This document shows positions 21,550-29,863 of a stretch of DNA of 64,000 nt, piece after piece (position 1 is the stretch's first letter; every line of letters begins with the position of its first letter). Location of the stretch: NCBI GenBank assembly GCA_020630775.1, contig JAHDIN010000001.1, forward strand, positions 167,966 to 231,965. Direction: 5' to 3'. The notes beneath the pieces are model-generated. The model ran no database searches. It was not told the DNA's origin and worked only from the letters and a program-made list of their open reading frames with translations. A program made the position numbers and the translations under genes. This stretch comes from Saprospiraceae bacterium (GTDB lineage Bacteria; Bacteroidota; Bacteroidia; Chitinophagales; Saprospiraceae).

Positions 21550-23085
21550 ATGAGTCAAAAAGTAAGAGTAAGATTTGCACCAAGTCCAACTGGACCACTA
21601 CATATTGGAGGCGTTCGTACAGCATTGTACAATTACTTATTCGCAAAAAAGAATGATGGCGTTTTTATTCTGCGAATAGAAGATACAGACCAAACTAGGT
21701 ATGTGGATGGTGCAGAAGATTATATTAAAAACTCATTAGATTGGTTGGGCTTGGCACCAGATGAAGGCCCTGGCTATGGAGGTGATTTTGGACCATACAG
21801 GCAATCGGAAAGAAAAGAACTATACAAGCAGTATGCTGAAGAACTAGTGGCAAAGGGTAAGGCATATTATGCATTTGACACGCCAGACGAGTTAGATCAA
21901 ATGCGAAAAAGTTATGAAGCGAAAGGTGTACATTCTGCAAAATATGATTCCAATACTCGAAATGAAATGAGGAATAGTTTGACATTGTCAGAATCGGAGT
22001 CTCAAGCACTAATTGCTGCCAATAATAATGTAATTATAAGATTAAAAATGCCATCTAATGAAGAGATTAGTTTTAGTGATATAGTCAGATCCGATGTCAC
22101 TTTTAAAACTAGTGAGTTGGATGATAAGGTGATTTTAAAGAATGATGGTATGCCCACTTATCACCTTGCCAATATTGTCGATGATCATTTAATGGAAATA
22201 TCTCATGTCATTAGAGGAGAAGAATGGTTGTCTTCAACAGCACATCATGTTTTTATGTATAACGCTTTAGGTTGGGATACGCCAAAGTATGTACACCTTC
22301 CATTAATTTTGAAACCTACTGGAAAAGGAAAATTGAGCAAAAGAGATGGCGCAAAATTTGGGTTTCCAGTGTTTCCAATGGAGTGGCAGGATAAAAAAGA
22401 GGATGTACTTTATTTGGGTTTCAAGGAGATGGGATTTGATACAGATGCGCTGTTGAATTTCTTGGTTTTATTAGGTTGGAATCCTGGTAATGATGAAGAA
22501 ATTTTGTCAAGGGATAAAATGATTGAATTATTTAACTTAGATAAGATAGTAAAGAGTGGAGCTAGATTTGATTTTGATAAAGCTAAATGGTTTAATCAGA
22601 GTTACATCCAAAAATCTAACAACGAAGACTTGTTTCCAATTGTATCTTCAATGTTATCTGAGAAAGAAATAAATGTGAGTGAGAATTTTATAAAGCAGTT
22701 TATTACACTCATGAAGGAACGCGTTACATTTTTCCCAGACTTTTATACTGAGGGAGAATTCTTTTTTAATTCTCCAAATGAATATGATCAGAAGCAAGTA
22801 AAAAAGAGGTATAAGCCAGAAATGGATACACACTTTAATAGGATTATATCGGATATTAATTCTGTAAGTGGAGCAGAAGAAATGGCAGCAAAGGTAAAAG
22901 GCTATCTCAACGAGAATGAATTAAAAATGGGCGCTTATTTACCACTATTGAGAATTATGATTTGTGGAGGTATGAAAGGTCCAGATTTGTTTGAGATTAT
23001 TAATTTAATCGGAAGTGAAGAGGCGATTAACAGAATAGAGAAAGGCTTGACTAGTTTTCAACAAATTACATCAAATATTTCTTAA
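21550..23085 (+). CDS. gltX: Glutamyl-tRNA synthetase
   Basis: Charges tRNA-Glu with glutamate in the cytoplasm (class I synthetase). The N-terminal Rossmann half starts with RFAPSPTGPLHIGG, which contains the HIGH signature as HIGG, and the KMSKS loop is KLSKRDG at about residue 260. The C-terminal half is the helical anticodon-binding domain. The length of 511 residues fits bacterial and Bacteroidota GltX. The ATG lies only about 18 bases after a TATTTTCG element (21525-21532) resembling the TAnnTTTG promoter box, implying a very short leader. The 3' end overlaps the convergent histidine-kinase gene by 20 bp. Confidence 0.97.
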   Translation: MSQKVRVRFAPSPTGPLHIGGVRTALYNYLFAKKNDGVFILRIEDTDQTRYVDGAEDYIKNSLDWLGLAPDEGPGYGGDFGPYRQSERKELYKQYAEELVAKGKAYYAFDTPDELDQMRKSYEAKGVHSAKYDSNTRNEMRNSLTLSESESQALIAANNNVIIRLKMPSNEEISFSDIVRSDVTFKTSELDDKVILKNDGMPTYHLANIVDDHLMEISHVIRGEEWLSSTAHHVFMYNALGWDTPKYVHLPLILKPTGKGKLSKRDGAKFGFPVFPMEWQDKKEDVLYLGFKEMGFDTDALLNFLVLLGWNPGNDEEILSRDKMIELFNLDKIVKSGARFDFDKAKWFNQSYIQKSNNEDLFPIVSSMLSEKEINVSENFIKQFITLMKERVTFFPDFYTEGEFFFNSPNEYDQKQVKKRYKPEMDTHFNRIISDINSVSGAEEMAAKVKGYLNENELKMGAYLPLLRIMICGGMKGPDLFEIINLIGSEEAINRIEKGLTSFQQITSNIS

Positions 23086-24394
23086 GTGTAAAGTAGAAGG
23101 TTGCGCCTTCATCTAGATTTGAATCTACCCAGATATTTCCATCATACAGGTTCACAATTTTTTTACAGATAGGTAGTCCTATGCCTGTGCTACTAGAATC
23201 TTTTTGATTTTGTAGTTTATGAAACATTTTAAAAATGTTACTCTGATGATTTTTATCTATTCCAATACCATTGTCTTTAACTGAGAATTTCCAATAGTTT
23301 GGAAAGTCATCAACATTTATTTCGATTTCAAGTAAACCAGAATTTTTTCGGAAGTTGATACAGTTAGATAGCAACTGTTCGAATAAAATTCTAATTTCTC
23401 TTTCATTAGCTAAAATGGTAGGCAATTGCGCTACTTGGATCAGCATTTCAATTTCCTTATTCTGCCTTTGAATATTTTTACTTATGGCTTTTACAATAGT
23501 AGTTGTGTCTAATTTTTCTCTGATTCTATTTTCATTTATCTGAGAATAATCATTTATGGAAGAAACCAAATGATGCATTCTTTCAGCAGAATACTCTATG
23601 ATGTCTAAGATCTCTTCTGAGAATTGAGATCCGTTCTCACTAAATGAATTTTTTAGATCATGACTCAATAATTTCATTTGTTTTGTTGGTTCAAACAAAT
23701 GTTTTGAGGACATGGAGAAGAAAAATTCTATATCATCATTCTTTGACTTAATTTCTTCTTTTTGTTTGTTAAGTAGATTGTTGTTATGAGCGATAAGCTC
23801 TAAGTTTTCTTTTTCTATTAAAACATTTCTTTGGATGAAGTTTGAAAAAGAATTTATCTGATTGACGGTTTTGTAACTCACAATAAATAATGCCAGAATT
23901 ATCACGATAAAAACAACTTCAAAGACGCCAGTTAAATCCTTGTCTGGCTTTAACGCACCATATTGGGATGTATATAAATATGCAAATAGGTAGCAAATAG
24001 AGATAAAGGCAATCATTGAGCCTCTTCCTTTCGTAGTTTTAAAAAGGATAATAGCTAATGCAAAAAGAAGAACGAAAATTATTTCGTAATAAGCTTTTTG
24101 TCCTGCGTTAATATATAAAATGACGACACTTAAACTAACAAACGATAAAAACGAAATCTTAGAAAAATCGTATTTGCCTAAATGATGCAAATAAAGAGGA
24201 AGGATTAGACTAAAAAGTATAGGTAAAGCAATGAGTATCTCGTCAAAAAGCCCCTGGCTTAAATTTATAATTAGATTATTTACTGCCCAGCCCGATATAG
24301 CAATCAAGCATATGCTATTGATAATCTCGACTTTTACCTTTTCTAGTTCTGGTAACTGATCATTTATTCCAATTAACCGTAAAGGATTGATAAT
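23066..24394 (-). CDS. Membrane sensor histidine kinase with intact ATPase but altered His box; non-AUG start
   Basis: Several N-terminal membrane helices are followed by a coiled linker, a HisKA-like hairpin and a full HATPase_c domain: N-box LLSNCINF, G1 DNGIGID, F-box IFKMF and G2 GTGIGLPICKKIV. At the usual phospho-acceptor site (SHDLxEP in relatives) it reads SKHLFEP, so Lys (codon 23702-23704) aligns with the histidine. A second SHDLKNS motif occurs 14 residues later (His codon 23660-23662). Homology with the upstream kinase (INPL versus MNPL at the N-terminus) indicates that coding begins before the first TTG at 24307, but there is no in-frame ATG, GTG or TTG upstream. ATT at 24394 is my tentative start; ATC at 24391 or CTG at 24415 are alternatives. 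It lies 17 bases behind the upstream kinase stop, so the two are probably one transcript. The signal sensed and the partner regulator are unknown. Confidence 0.8.
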   Translation of the reverse strand: MINPLRLIGINDQLPELEKVKVEIINSICLIAISGWAVNNLIINLSQGLFDEILIALPILFSLILPLYLHHLGKYDFSKISFLSFVSLSVVILYINAGQKAYYEIIFVLLFALAIILFKTTKGRGSMIAFISICYLFAYLYTSQYGALKPDKDLTGVFEVVFIVIILALFIVSYKTVNQINSFSNFIQRNVLIEKENLELIAHNNNLLNKQKEEIKSKNDDIEFFFSMSSKHLFEPTKQMKLLSHDLKNSFSENGSQFSEEILDIIEYSAERMHHLVSSINDYSQINENRIREKLDTTTIVKAISKNIQRQNKEIEMLIQVAQLPTILANEREIRILFEQLLSNCINFRKNSGLLEIEINVDDFPNYWKFSVKDNGIGIDKNHQSNIFKMFHKLQNQKDSSSTGIGLPICKKIVNLYDGNIWVDSNLDEGATFYFTLKKYLM

Positions 24395-24411
24395 ATGACT
24401 TAGTGATAAAT

Positions 24412-25662
24412 TCAGGAGAGTGAGCTTTGTTGTGGTAAAGTAATTTCAATATCTAATCTGCCATTTTCACCATTTTTAATTGATAAGTTCCCATTGTAAT
24501 GATCAACTATTTTTCGTGATATGGCGATACCTAGGTTTTGACTTAATTCATGCTTTTCTGATGAAGAATTTTGACTAGCTGAGAGTGTACATTTGAAAAT
24601 TGAATTTTCATTACTAGCTTCAATGTTTATACTATTAGTGACTTCATTCGAGAATACTTTCTTTATCAATTCAGAAAATAGCCTTTTGATATCATCCTCC
24701 TTTCCAATTAAATGAAGTTGGTCCTGGAATTGTTGATTAATAGATAATTGTACATTTCCTTCTGCGGAAATATCTGAGAGCAGACTTTTTAAAATTATAA
24801 TAGAAGACTCATCCTCTTTTCCAATTCTAGAGTATTCAAGTAATGAACTGATTAATCTATTTATATGTACAGCATTGTTTTCTAAAAGCGCTAACTTCTT
24901 GCTTTCAACAACTTTTTGGTCTCCAATCTTTCGTTTTAATAATTGTATAAAAGAAATAGTATTTCTGATTGGCTCCTTTAAATCATGAGAAGCTATGTAG
25001 ACGAAACTTTCAAGTTCTTTATTTTGAGAATTTAGTTTTTCAGTCACCTTTAGCAGTTCAGTCTCTTTCTTCTTTAAAGTTTTCTTTTGGTCTTCAATAT
25101 TTGCAAGAAGTGATTTTAGTTCTTGTGCTTTTTTCGTCTTGATGTTAAGCATTATTACTAAAAATGAATTTGCGATAACTAGACAGACGAAAGAGACAAT
25201 TAATCTAATAGGGGTAACCTCAGTAATATCTCCACCTGATAATTTATAAGAGCCCATAGCAGCAACCAAAACAAAGATGATAAAGAATAGACGCATCTTT
25301 TTACCATCAAAAAAGAAGGGCAGTACTAATGTCGGAATAGTAAAGTATATTATTTTTTCTGGTACCATGTAAGCTGCTACTGCACAACCTGCAGTACCTC
25401 CAAGAAAAAGAATTGATGTTGCTAATTGTTGCTTTTTGAAAGCATTGGCAATCAAAGGGAAAATGAATGTCAAAAGAAATAATAGGCAATTAAGCGGTTC
25501 CCAAGAAGACTTTAGGTAAAGGATAGCGTTTGCTAAAATCACAAATAGAATCCCAAATAGACATATTGTGTTGATAATTTTAGTCCGGGCAGCCTCGTAT
25601 AGGGATAAATCTTTAGTAACGCCTAAAGAAGTTAGAGACTTAATTTTGACTAATGGATTCAT
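24412..25662 (-). CDS. Membrane sensor histidine kinase with intact His box but degenerate ATP-binding domain
   Basis: 416 residues. About six membrane helices (residues 30-172), a charged coiled coil (175-215) and a canonical HisKA hairpin with SHDLKEP, the phospho-acceptor being His226. The C-terminal domain keeps the HATPase fold pattern up to its last helix (LGIAISRKIVDHYNG) but lacks key residues. The N-box asparagine is replaced (ELIKKVFS), the G1 DxGxG is absent (replaced by a Ser/Asn-rich stretch), and G2 is reduced to NLGIAI. ATP binding therefore looks lost or weak. The following kinase gene has the opposite defect, suggesting the two proteins work together. A 20-bp-period direct repeat lies upstream. 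No response regulator is encoded nearby. Confidence 0.85.
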   Translation of the reverse strand: MNPLVKIKSLTSLGVTKDLSLYEAARTKIINTICLFGILFVILANAILYLKSSWEPLNCLLFLLTFIFPLIANAFKKQQLATSILFLGGTAGCAVAAYMVPEKIIYFTIPTLVLPFFFDGKKMRLFFIIFVLVAAMGSYKLSGGDITEVTPIRLIVSFVCLVIANSFLVIMLNIKTKKAQELKSLLANIEDQKKTLKKKETELLKVTEKLNSQNKELESFVYIASHDLKEPIRNTISFIQLLKRKIGDQKVVESKKLALLENNAVHINRLISSLLEYSRIGKEDESSIIILKSLLSDISAEGNVQLSINQQFQDQLHLIGKEDDIKRLFSELIKKVFSNEVTNSINIEASNENSIFKCTLSASQNSSSEKHELSQNLGIAISRKIVDHYNGNLSIKNGENGRLDIEITLPQQSSLS

Positions 25663-25730
25663 GCTAGTATAATATCAACTACCTATCCACAAGACATGAA
25701 TTCAATATAAAATCTTGAGGATTTGGTGTT

Positions 25731-25764
25731 TAATTTACATTAACGCCAAGTAATTGACATTAAC
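25731..25764. promoter_or_regulatory. Direct repeat, 14 bp with 20-bp period, upstream of the kinase pair
   Basis: TAATTTACATTAAC (25731-25744) is repeated as TAATTGACATTAAC (25751-25764) with one mismatch and a start-to-start distance of exactly 20 bp, about two helical turns. It lies 69-102 bases before the first kinase ATG, in the 128-bp gap behind cutC. This spacing resembles tandem half-sites of response regulators such as the LytTR type, but the binding protein is unknown. Confidence 0.5.
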
Positions 25765-25790
25765 ATATTAAAGTTATTAATAATATTTAG

Positions 25791-26411
25791 CTATTTGAGG
25801 ATATTTCGTCCATGGTATAGCTTAAATTGTAGATTATTATGAAGCTGTGGTAGGATCTCAGGAATGATGCTTCCAGCAGCAATTATTTGAACATTTTCGC
25901 CTAATTCTGACTGCATTTTCTTTAATGTTTCCACTCCATCTATTGCAGTTTTAGCACCACCTGAACTTAAAACAAACTTGATATTATTAAACTGTTTGAG
26001 CTTGATAACTTCATGTGTAGGATTGTCTAAAACATCTATCGCCTTGTGGAAAGTCATAATGATTTCTGGATATGCTTCGAAAATGCTCTTTAATAGCTGT
26101 ATATCTATTTGATTGGCTTTAAGCCCGCCAAAGACAAAATGATTAAATCCTTCATCTACAAATGTTTTTATAGTTCTAAAAATCACCTCAATGTCTTCCT
26201 CGTTGTATTCAAATGACAAATCATGGGGGCGCACCATGATTTTGAGAGGGATAGGGCAGGATGCCCTTATTTTACGGCACATTTCGAGACTTGGTGTTAA
26301 TCCATCTCTTTCTAGATTACTGCAAATTTCTAATTGATCGGCTCCTTTTTTATAGGCATTTTGAGCTTCCTCTATAGTTTCAATACAAACTTCAATCTTA
26401 TAAGGCTTCAT
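25791..26411 (-). CDS. cutC: CutC family protein (copper homeostasis-associated TIM barrel)
   Basis: 206 residues, slightly short for the 210-250 typical of CutC. The family pattern is clear: IEVCIETIEEA at the N-terminus, GADQLEICSNLERDGLTPS, then KIMVRPH, FVFGGL, TFHKAID and VLSSGG in the order of successive TIM-barrel strands. CutC was first linked to copper tolerance in E. coli, but its biochemical role remains uncertain. Probably cytoplasmic. It is divergent from rpsU: its ATG lies 12-44 bases from the rpsU promoter elements, so both start from the same 73-bp gap. Confidence 0.9.
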   Translation of the reverse strand: MKPYKIEVCIETIEEAQNAYKKGADQLEICSNLERDGLTPSLEMCRKIRASCPIPLKIMVRPHDLSFEYNEEDIEVIFRTIKTFVDEGFNHFVFGGLKANQIDIQLLKSIFEAYPEIIMTFHKAIDVLDNPTHEVIKLKQFNNIKFVLSSGGAKTAIDGVETLKKMQSELGENVQIIAAGSIIPEILPQLHNNLQFKLYHGRNILK

Positions 26412-26422
26412 AATGTAAAGGA

Positions 26423-26455
26423 TATTGCGAATTTTATTGAATATATCTATATTTG
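26423..26455 (+). promoter_or_regulatory. Bacteroidota-type promoter of rpsU
   Basis: A TATTG element (26423-26427) is followed after 20 bases by TATATTTG (26448-26455), a perfect match to the TAnnTTTG -7 box known for the primary sigma factor of Bacteroidota. Transcription would start near 26462, leaving a leader of about 23 bases before the rpsU ATG. Confidence 0.65.
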
Positions 26456-26484
26456 CGCCTCGTTAAACTTAAGAAAAATACTTT

Positions 26485-26673
26485 ATGCTAATAATTAATG
26501 TAAAAAGCGAAGAATCAATAGACAGAGCGCTAAAGAGATATAAGAGAAAATACAAGAAAACAAGAGTATTAAAGGAATTGAGAGCTAGAAAGAATTTTGT
26601 AAAGCCATCTGTAAGAAGAAGAAACGAAATATTGAATGCAGTTTATAGAGATAAGAATTTCTCTAACAACTAA
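26485..26673 (+). CDS. rpsU: Small ribosomal subunit protein bS21
   Basis: 62 residues, very basic, of the S21 family: IINVKSEESIDRALKRYKRK at the start, then LRARKNFVKPSVRRR. S21 sits on the small ribosomal subunit next to the anti-Shine-Dalgarno region; in Bacteroidota it takes part in sequestering that region (established for the phylum), consistent with the absence of Shine-Dalgarno sites before genes in this window. It has its own promoter and a strong terminator, so it is monocistronic. Confidence 0.96.
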   Translation: MLIINVKSEESIDRALKRYKRKYKKTRVLKELRARKNFVKPSVRRRNEILNAVYRDKNFSNN

Positions 26674-26691
26674 TTCAAGTAAAAATAAATT

Positions 26692-26732
26692 AAAAAAAGA
26701 GGGCTCGACATCTGTCGTAGCCCTCTTTTTTA
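26692..26732. terminator. Bidirectional terminator between rpsU and the TonB-dependent receptor
   Basis: A long GC-containing stem (GAGGGCT pairing with AGCCCTC, extended inside by CGACA/TGTCG with one bulged base) is flanked by A tracts on the left and T tracts on the right, so it can end transcription from both sides. The genes around it are convergent. Confidence 0.9.
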
Positions 26733-26756
26733 TTTGCTTTCACTAAGGATTTGGTT

Positions 26757-29261
26757 TTAACCTTGTCCCTGACCTTGACCGCCTTGTCCTTGGCCACCAC
26801 CACCGCCTTCACCTTGCTTTTGGTCAGTATTTCTAATTTTTGATCTTCTTTGCTTGAAGTCTACCTTTCCAAATTTATATCTGAAGTTGATGCCGACAGA
26901 TCTAAATGGCAATTGGAATCTTGAAACTTGTCTGAAATCACTTCCAGTAATATCAGAATCAAAGTTTTTGAATTCATTAAATGGCTCGATTAGTCTGATA
27001 CCGATACTTGAGTTTTTAAAATCCTTTCTGAATCCTATTCCATATATAGAGAAGCTAGCTGTTTCTCCTTGAAGTGTAAATCTAGGCGCTTGGAAAAAGC
27101 CAAAGAAGTCTGCTTTTAAAGTTCCAGAAATAGAAACTTCTCCATTCGTAAATAATCTGTAAGAAATAGCTTCATTACTTACTTCTTGTCCTTGTATAAT
27201 ACCTGTAGCATCATAGGTGTATACATCTCCGCCGCCTCTTAAAGTAAAGATGCCAATTGATTTAGATAAGAAGATATTTGTACCGAAAGAATTATTTCTT
27301 CCAACATTATTGAAGGTTTGAATATTTATACCAGCATCATTTTGAGTGACTACCTGCTCAATTATTTCGGTTGTTCTTCTGTGATAGAAACTACTAAAAA
27401 TTGTAAAACCTAAGATGTTTGTGTTATACGATATCTCATATTGACTGGTTAATTCTGGTTGTAACGTTGGGTTACCTACAGCCACATTGGCAAAATCTGC
27501 AGTATTTCTAAATGGATTAATAAAGAACAAACTCGGCCTTTGGATTCTTTGACTATAAGCAAATTTTATCGTTCTAAATCCTTTCAATGTTTTGGATACA
27601 GCAAAATTTGGAAGAAAGTTATCATAGTCGTCAGTAAAGTTTTGACTTTCTAGAACGCCTTGTCCTTGTATGTCCGTTCTTTCATATCTCAATCCTGTAA
27701 CAAAATTGAATTTTTTAAAGAAGAAATTATAGGATGCATAACCTGAATAAACATTTTGGTCATAGAGGAAAACATTCGATCTGACATCATCTTGAACATA
27801 CTGAGAAGTAGCAGAATCAAAGTTGAAAAAATCAGAATCACTATCTATATTTCTGATGACAGACTTTATACCTACTTCAAGTTTATTAGATTTACCAATA
27901 GGGTGGACATAATCAATTTGACCAGTAATTTCTAAATTATCTCCATCATTATTTTGCAGTTCGTTTCTTGTAAATGGCCCTGATTCCTCAATGGTGTTTT
28001 CTTGATTTTGGATATTCCCAGAAACCTGAACGGCCATTGTTAATTCTTGTTTGTCGTTGTTTTCGAACTTTCTCGTATAATCTGTATTCCAATCATAGCC
28101 ACTAAATAAATTATCACCTACATTAAGCCTATTAAACGATTCAGTAAAATAGGCGCCGAGTATATCTGAATTTTGATCGGCACCAAAACCTCTGTAACTG
28201 AAAGAAGTATTAATAGCGTTATACGCGTTAAAATCATAGAATGCACTAGCGGTAGTATTAAAGCCTAATCTAGAACTGTTGGTGACACCATTAAAGGAGT
28301 ATAGTATATCATCGACTGTTCCTGATTGTGAGCTGATGCAATCAGAGAAATTCTGAGTTGGGTTTCCAGTTCGAAGGAAACAATTTTCAGAATCTATTGG
28401 ATGTGAATAGTACATTGATCCACCAGCTGTAAATCCGAATCTACCTCTACCAATGTTTAAATTACCATTAGCATTACTTTGCCTATTTCCAATACTGGCA
28501 TTAATCGAACCTGCTATACCTTCAATATTTTCTTTCTTGGTAATAATGTTAATTATACCAGCACTACCTTCACCATCATATTTGGCACCTGGCGAAGTAA
28601 TAACTTCTACCTTTTTAATTTGATCTGCTGGAAACATTTTCAACGCATCTGCAACGTTCGTTGAAAACATTCCTGAAGGCTTGCCATTGATTAATATTCT
28701 AACTTGTTGCGATCCCCTGAGTGATACGTTACCTTCTAAATCAACAGATAATGTAGGGACTTTACGGAGTACATCAGTAGCATCACCACCCGCTATTGAT
28801 GAATCATCTTCAGCATTAAAGACAATTTTATCTACTTTATTTTCGATAAGCGCACGCTTCTCTTTCACTTCAATTTCGCCAAGCAAATAATCTGTTGAAG
28901 TCAAAGGAATTTTTCCAAGATCTACGTCAGGCTTTTTACCTGTTAATTCAATTTCAGTTAGCTTTTTTTCATTGTATCCGAGAAACGAAATGCTCACATC
29001 ATATTTGCCCATCTTTAATTCGGACATTTTAAATTTCCCATCATCTTCAGTAAGTACCCCATTTATTTCTTTTGTCTTACCAGATTTAGTCAAGACAATA
29101 GTAGCGTAAGGAATTACTTCATTGGATAATGAATCGATTAGTTGTCCACTGATTTTACCTTTAATCTTTGGGCCTTTATTGCCCCCAAATCCGCCCCATT
29201 GAGCTGATAATGATTGACAAATTAAAAGTGAAATGGATAGGAGTAAAAGTTTGAATTTCAT
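26757..29261 (-). CDS. TonB-dependent outer-membrane receptor with carboxypeptidase-like regulatory domain
   Basis: 834 residues. A signal peptide (about 1-20, ending SLSAQ) is followed by a CarboxypepD_reg-like beta-sandwich (about 35-110), a plug domain (about 130-235, containing VRILINGKPSGMFS and GSAGIINIITKK) and a C-terminal 16- or 22-strand barrel typical of the outer-membrane beta-barrel family 3. The extreme C-terminus is an unusual low-complexity Gly/Gln tail (about 815-834) rather than an aromatic-ended strand. The substrate cannot be told from sequence. No SusD partner is adjacent, so it is not a classical glycan-uptake pair. A TonB_C protein is encoded upstream on the same strand, 129 bases away. 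Confidence 0.88.
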   Translation of the reverse strand: MKFKLLLLSISLLICQSLSAQWGGFGGNKGPKIKGKISGQLIDSLSNEVIPYATIVLTKSGKTKEINGVLTEDDGKFKMSELKMGKYDVSISFLGYNEKKLTEIELTGKKPDVDLGKIPLTSTDYLLGEIEVKEKRALIENKVDKIVFNAEDDSSIAGGDATDVLRKVPTLSVDLEGNVSLRGSQQVRILINGKPSGMFSTNVADALKMFPADQIKKVEVITSPGAKYDGEGSAGIINIITKKENIEGIAGSINASIGNRQSNANGNLNIGRGRFGFTAGGSMYYSHPIDSENCFLRTGNPTQNFSDCISSQSGTVDDILYSFNGVTNSSRLGFNTTASAFYDFNAYNAINTSFSYRGFGADQNSDILGAYFTESFNRLNVGDNLFSGYDWNTDYTRKFENNDKQELTMAVQVSGNIQNQENTIEESGPFTRNELQNNDGDNLEITGQIDYVHPIGKSNKLEVGIKSVIRNIDSDSDFFNFDSATSQYVQDDVRSNVFLYDQNVYSGYASYNFFFKKFNFVTGLRYERTDIQGQGVLESQNFTDDYDNFLPNFAVSKTLKGFRTIKFAYSQRIQRPSLFFINPFRNTADFANVAVGNPTLQPELTSQYEISYNTNILGFTIFSSFYHRRTTEIIEQVVTQNDAGINIQTFNNVGRNNSFGTNIFLSKSIGIFTLRGGGDVYTYDATGIIQGQEVSNEAISYRLFTNGEVSISGTLKADFFGFFQAPRFTLQGETASFSIYGIGFRKDFKNSSIGIRLIEPFNEFKNFDSDITGSDFRQVSRFQLPFRSVGINFRYKFGKVDFKQRRSKIRNTDQKQGEGGGGGQGQGGQGQGQG

Positions 29262-29364
29262 AGTTAGTTAATTTAATGCAATGAATTTATCGCAAATACA
29301 GGATAGATATAGAAATTATAGATAATATGCCTTCTTTTCTCTATAAAGATTGAATAACATCGAT

Positions 29365-29389
29365 ATTAACTAATAGTTCGGTAGTTAAT
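29365..29389. promoter_or_regulatory. Inverted repeat between TonB_C gene and receptor gene
   Basis: ATTAACTA (29365-29372) and TAGTTAAT (29382-29389) form a perfect 8-bp inverted repeat with a 9-base spacer, immediately behind the stop codon of the TonB_C gene and about 105 bases before the receptor ATG. There is no T tract, so an operator is as likely as an RNA hairpin. Confidence 0.3.
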
Positions 29390-29390
29390 G

Positions 29391-29843
29391 TTAATATTGG
29401 ATAGTGTAGAAATACGAAACAGGTTTTTTCTCCAGTTCTTCGACCTCATCTTTTTTCTTTGTTGTAAGCGTATATTGTATAGTACTTTGTGGAGGTGCTT
29501 TTTTAGTCTTTTGAATGCTTTTAGGAATTTTAAAATTGATCTTATTTTCCTTATGAAAAGTGACTCTCAACTTTCTAGGATTTTTGGGTACTTCAAATTT
29601 TAATAATTTGATGACACGCATAGCCTCTTCATCGCAACCATATCCTATCCCTTTTTTCACTTTAGCGTCAGTTACCTTCCCTTTATAGTCAATCTCGTAT
29701 CTTACCAAAACAGTCCCTTCGATTTTTGCTTTCAAAGCTTCCTTTGGATATTTTAAATTCTCTTTTATGAATTTTCTGAAGGCTGTATTTCCTCCTTTAT
29801 AAATTGGCTTCTTTATAAAATGCTTATCCTTTTTTTCAGTCAT
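29391..29843 (-). CDS. Stand-alone TonB C-terminal domain protein
   Basis: 150 residues. Residues about 20-105 match the TonB_C fold: a YPxxA motif (NLKYPKEALKAKIEG), TVLVRYEIDYKGKVTDAKV, GYGCDEEAMRVIK and the final KINFKIP strand. Unlike true TonB there is no N-terminal membrane helix, signal peptide or proline-rich linker, and the protein starts with a charged MTEKKDK. The C-terminal extension is Lys-rich and contains the twin elements TIQYTLTT and YFYTIQY. It may therefore act in the cytoplasm or as a domain partner rather than as an energy transducer. It starts 20 bases behind the TPR gene and is probably co-transcribed with it. Confidence 0.75.
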   Translation of the reverse strand: MTEKKDKHFIKKPIYKGGNTAFRKFIKENLKYPKEALKAKIEGTVLVRYEIDYKGKVTDAKVKKGIGYGCDEEAMRVIKLLKFEVPKNPRKLRVTFHKENKINFKIPKSIQKTKKAPPQSTIQYTLTTKKKDEVEELEKKPVSYFYTIQY

Positions 29844-29863
29844 AGTGAATGTTCGAATGCAGT

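Noticed and set aside
26757..26820. Gly/Gln-rich end of the TonB receptor taken as a frameshift
   Set aside because: The frame continues unbroken to a stop before a good terminator, and similar Gly-rich tails occur in this receptor family.
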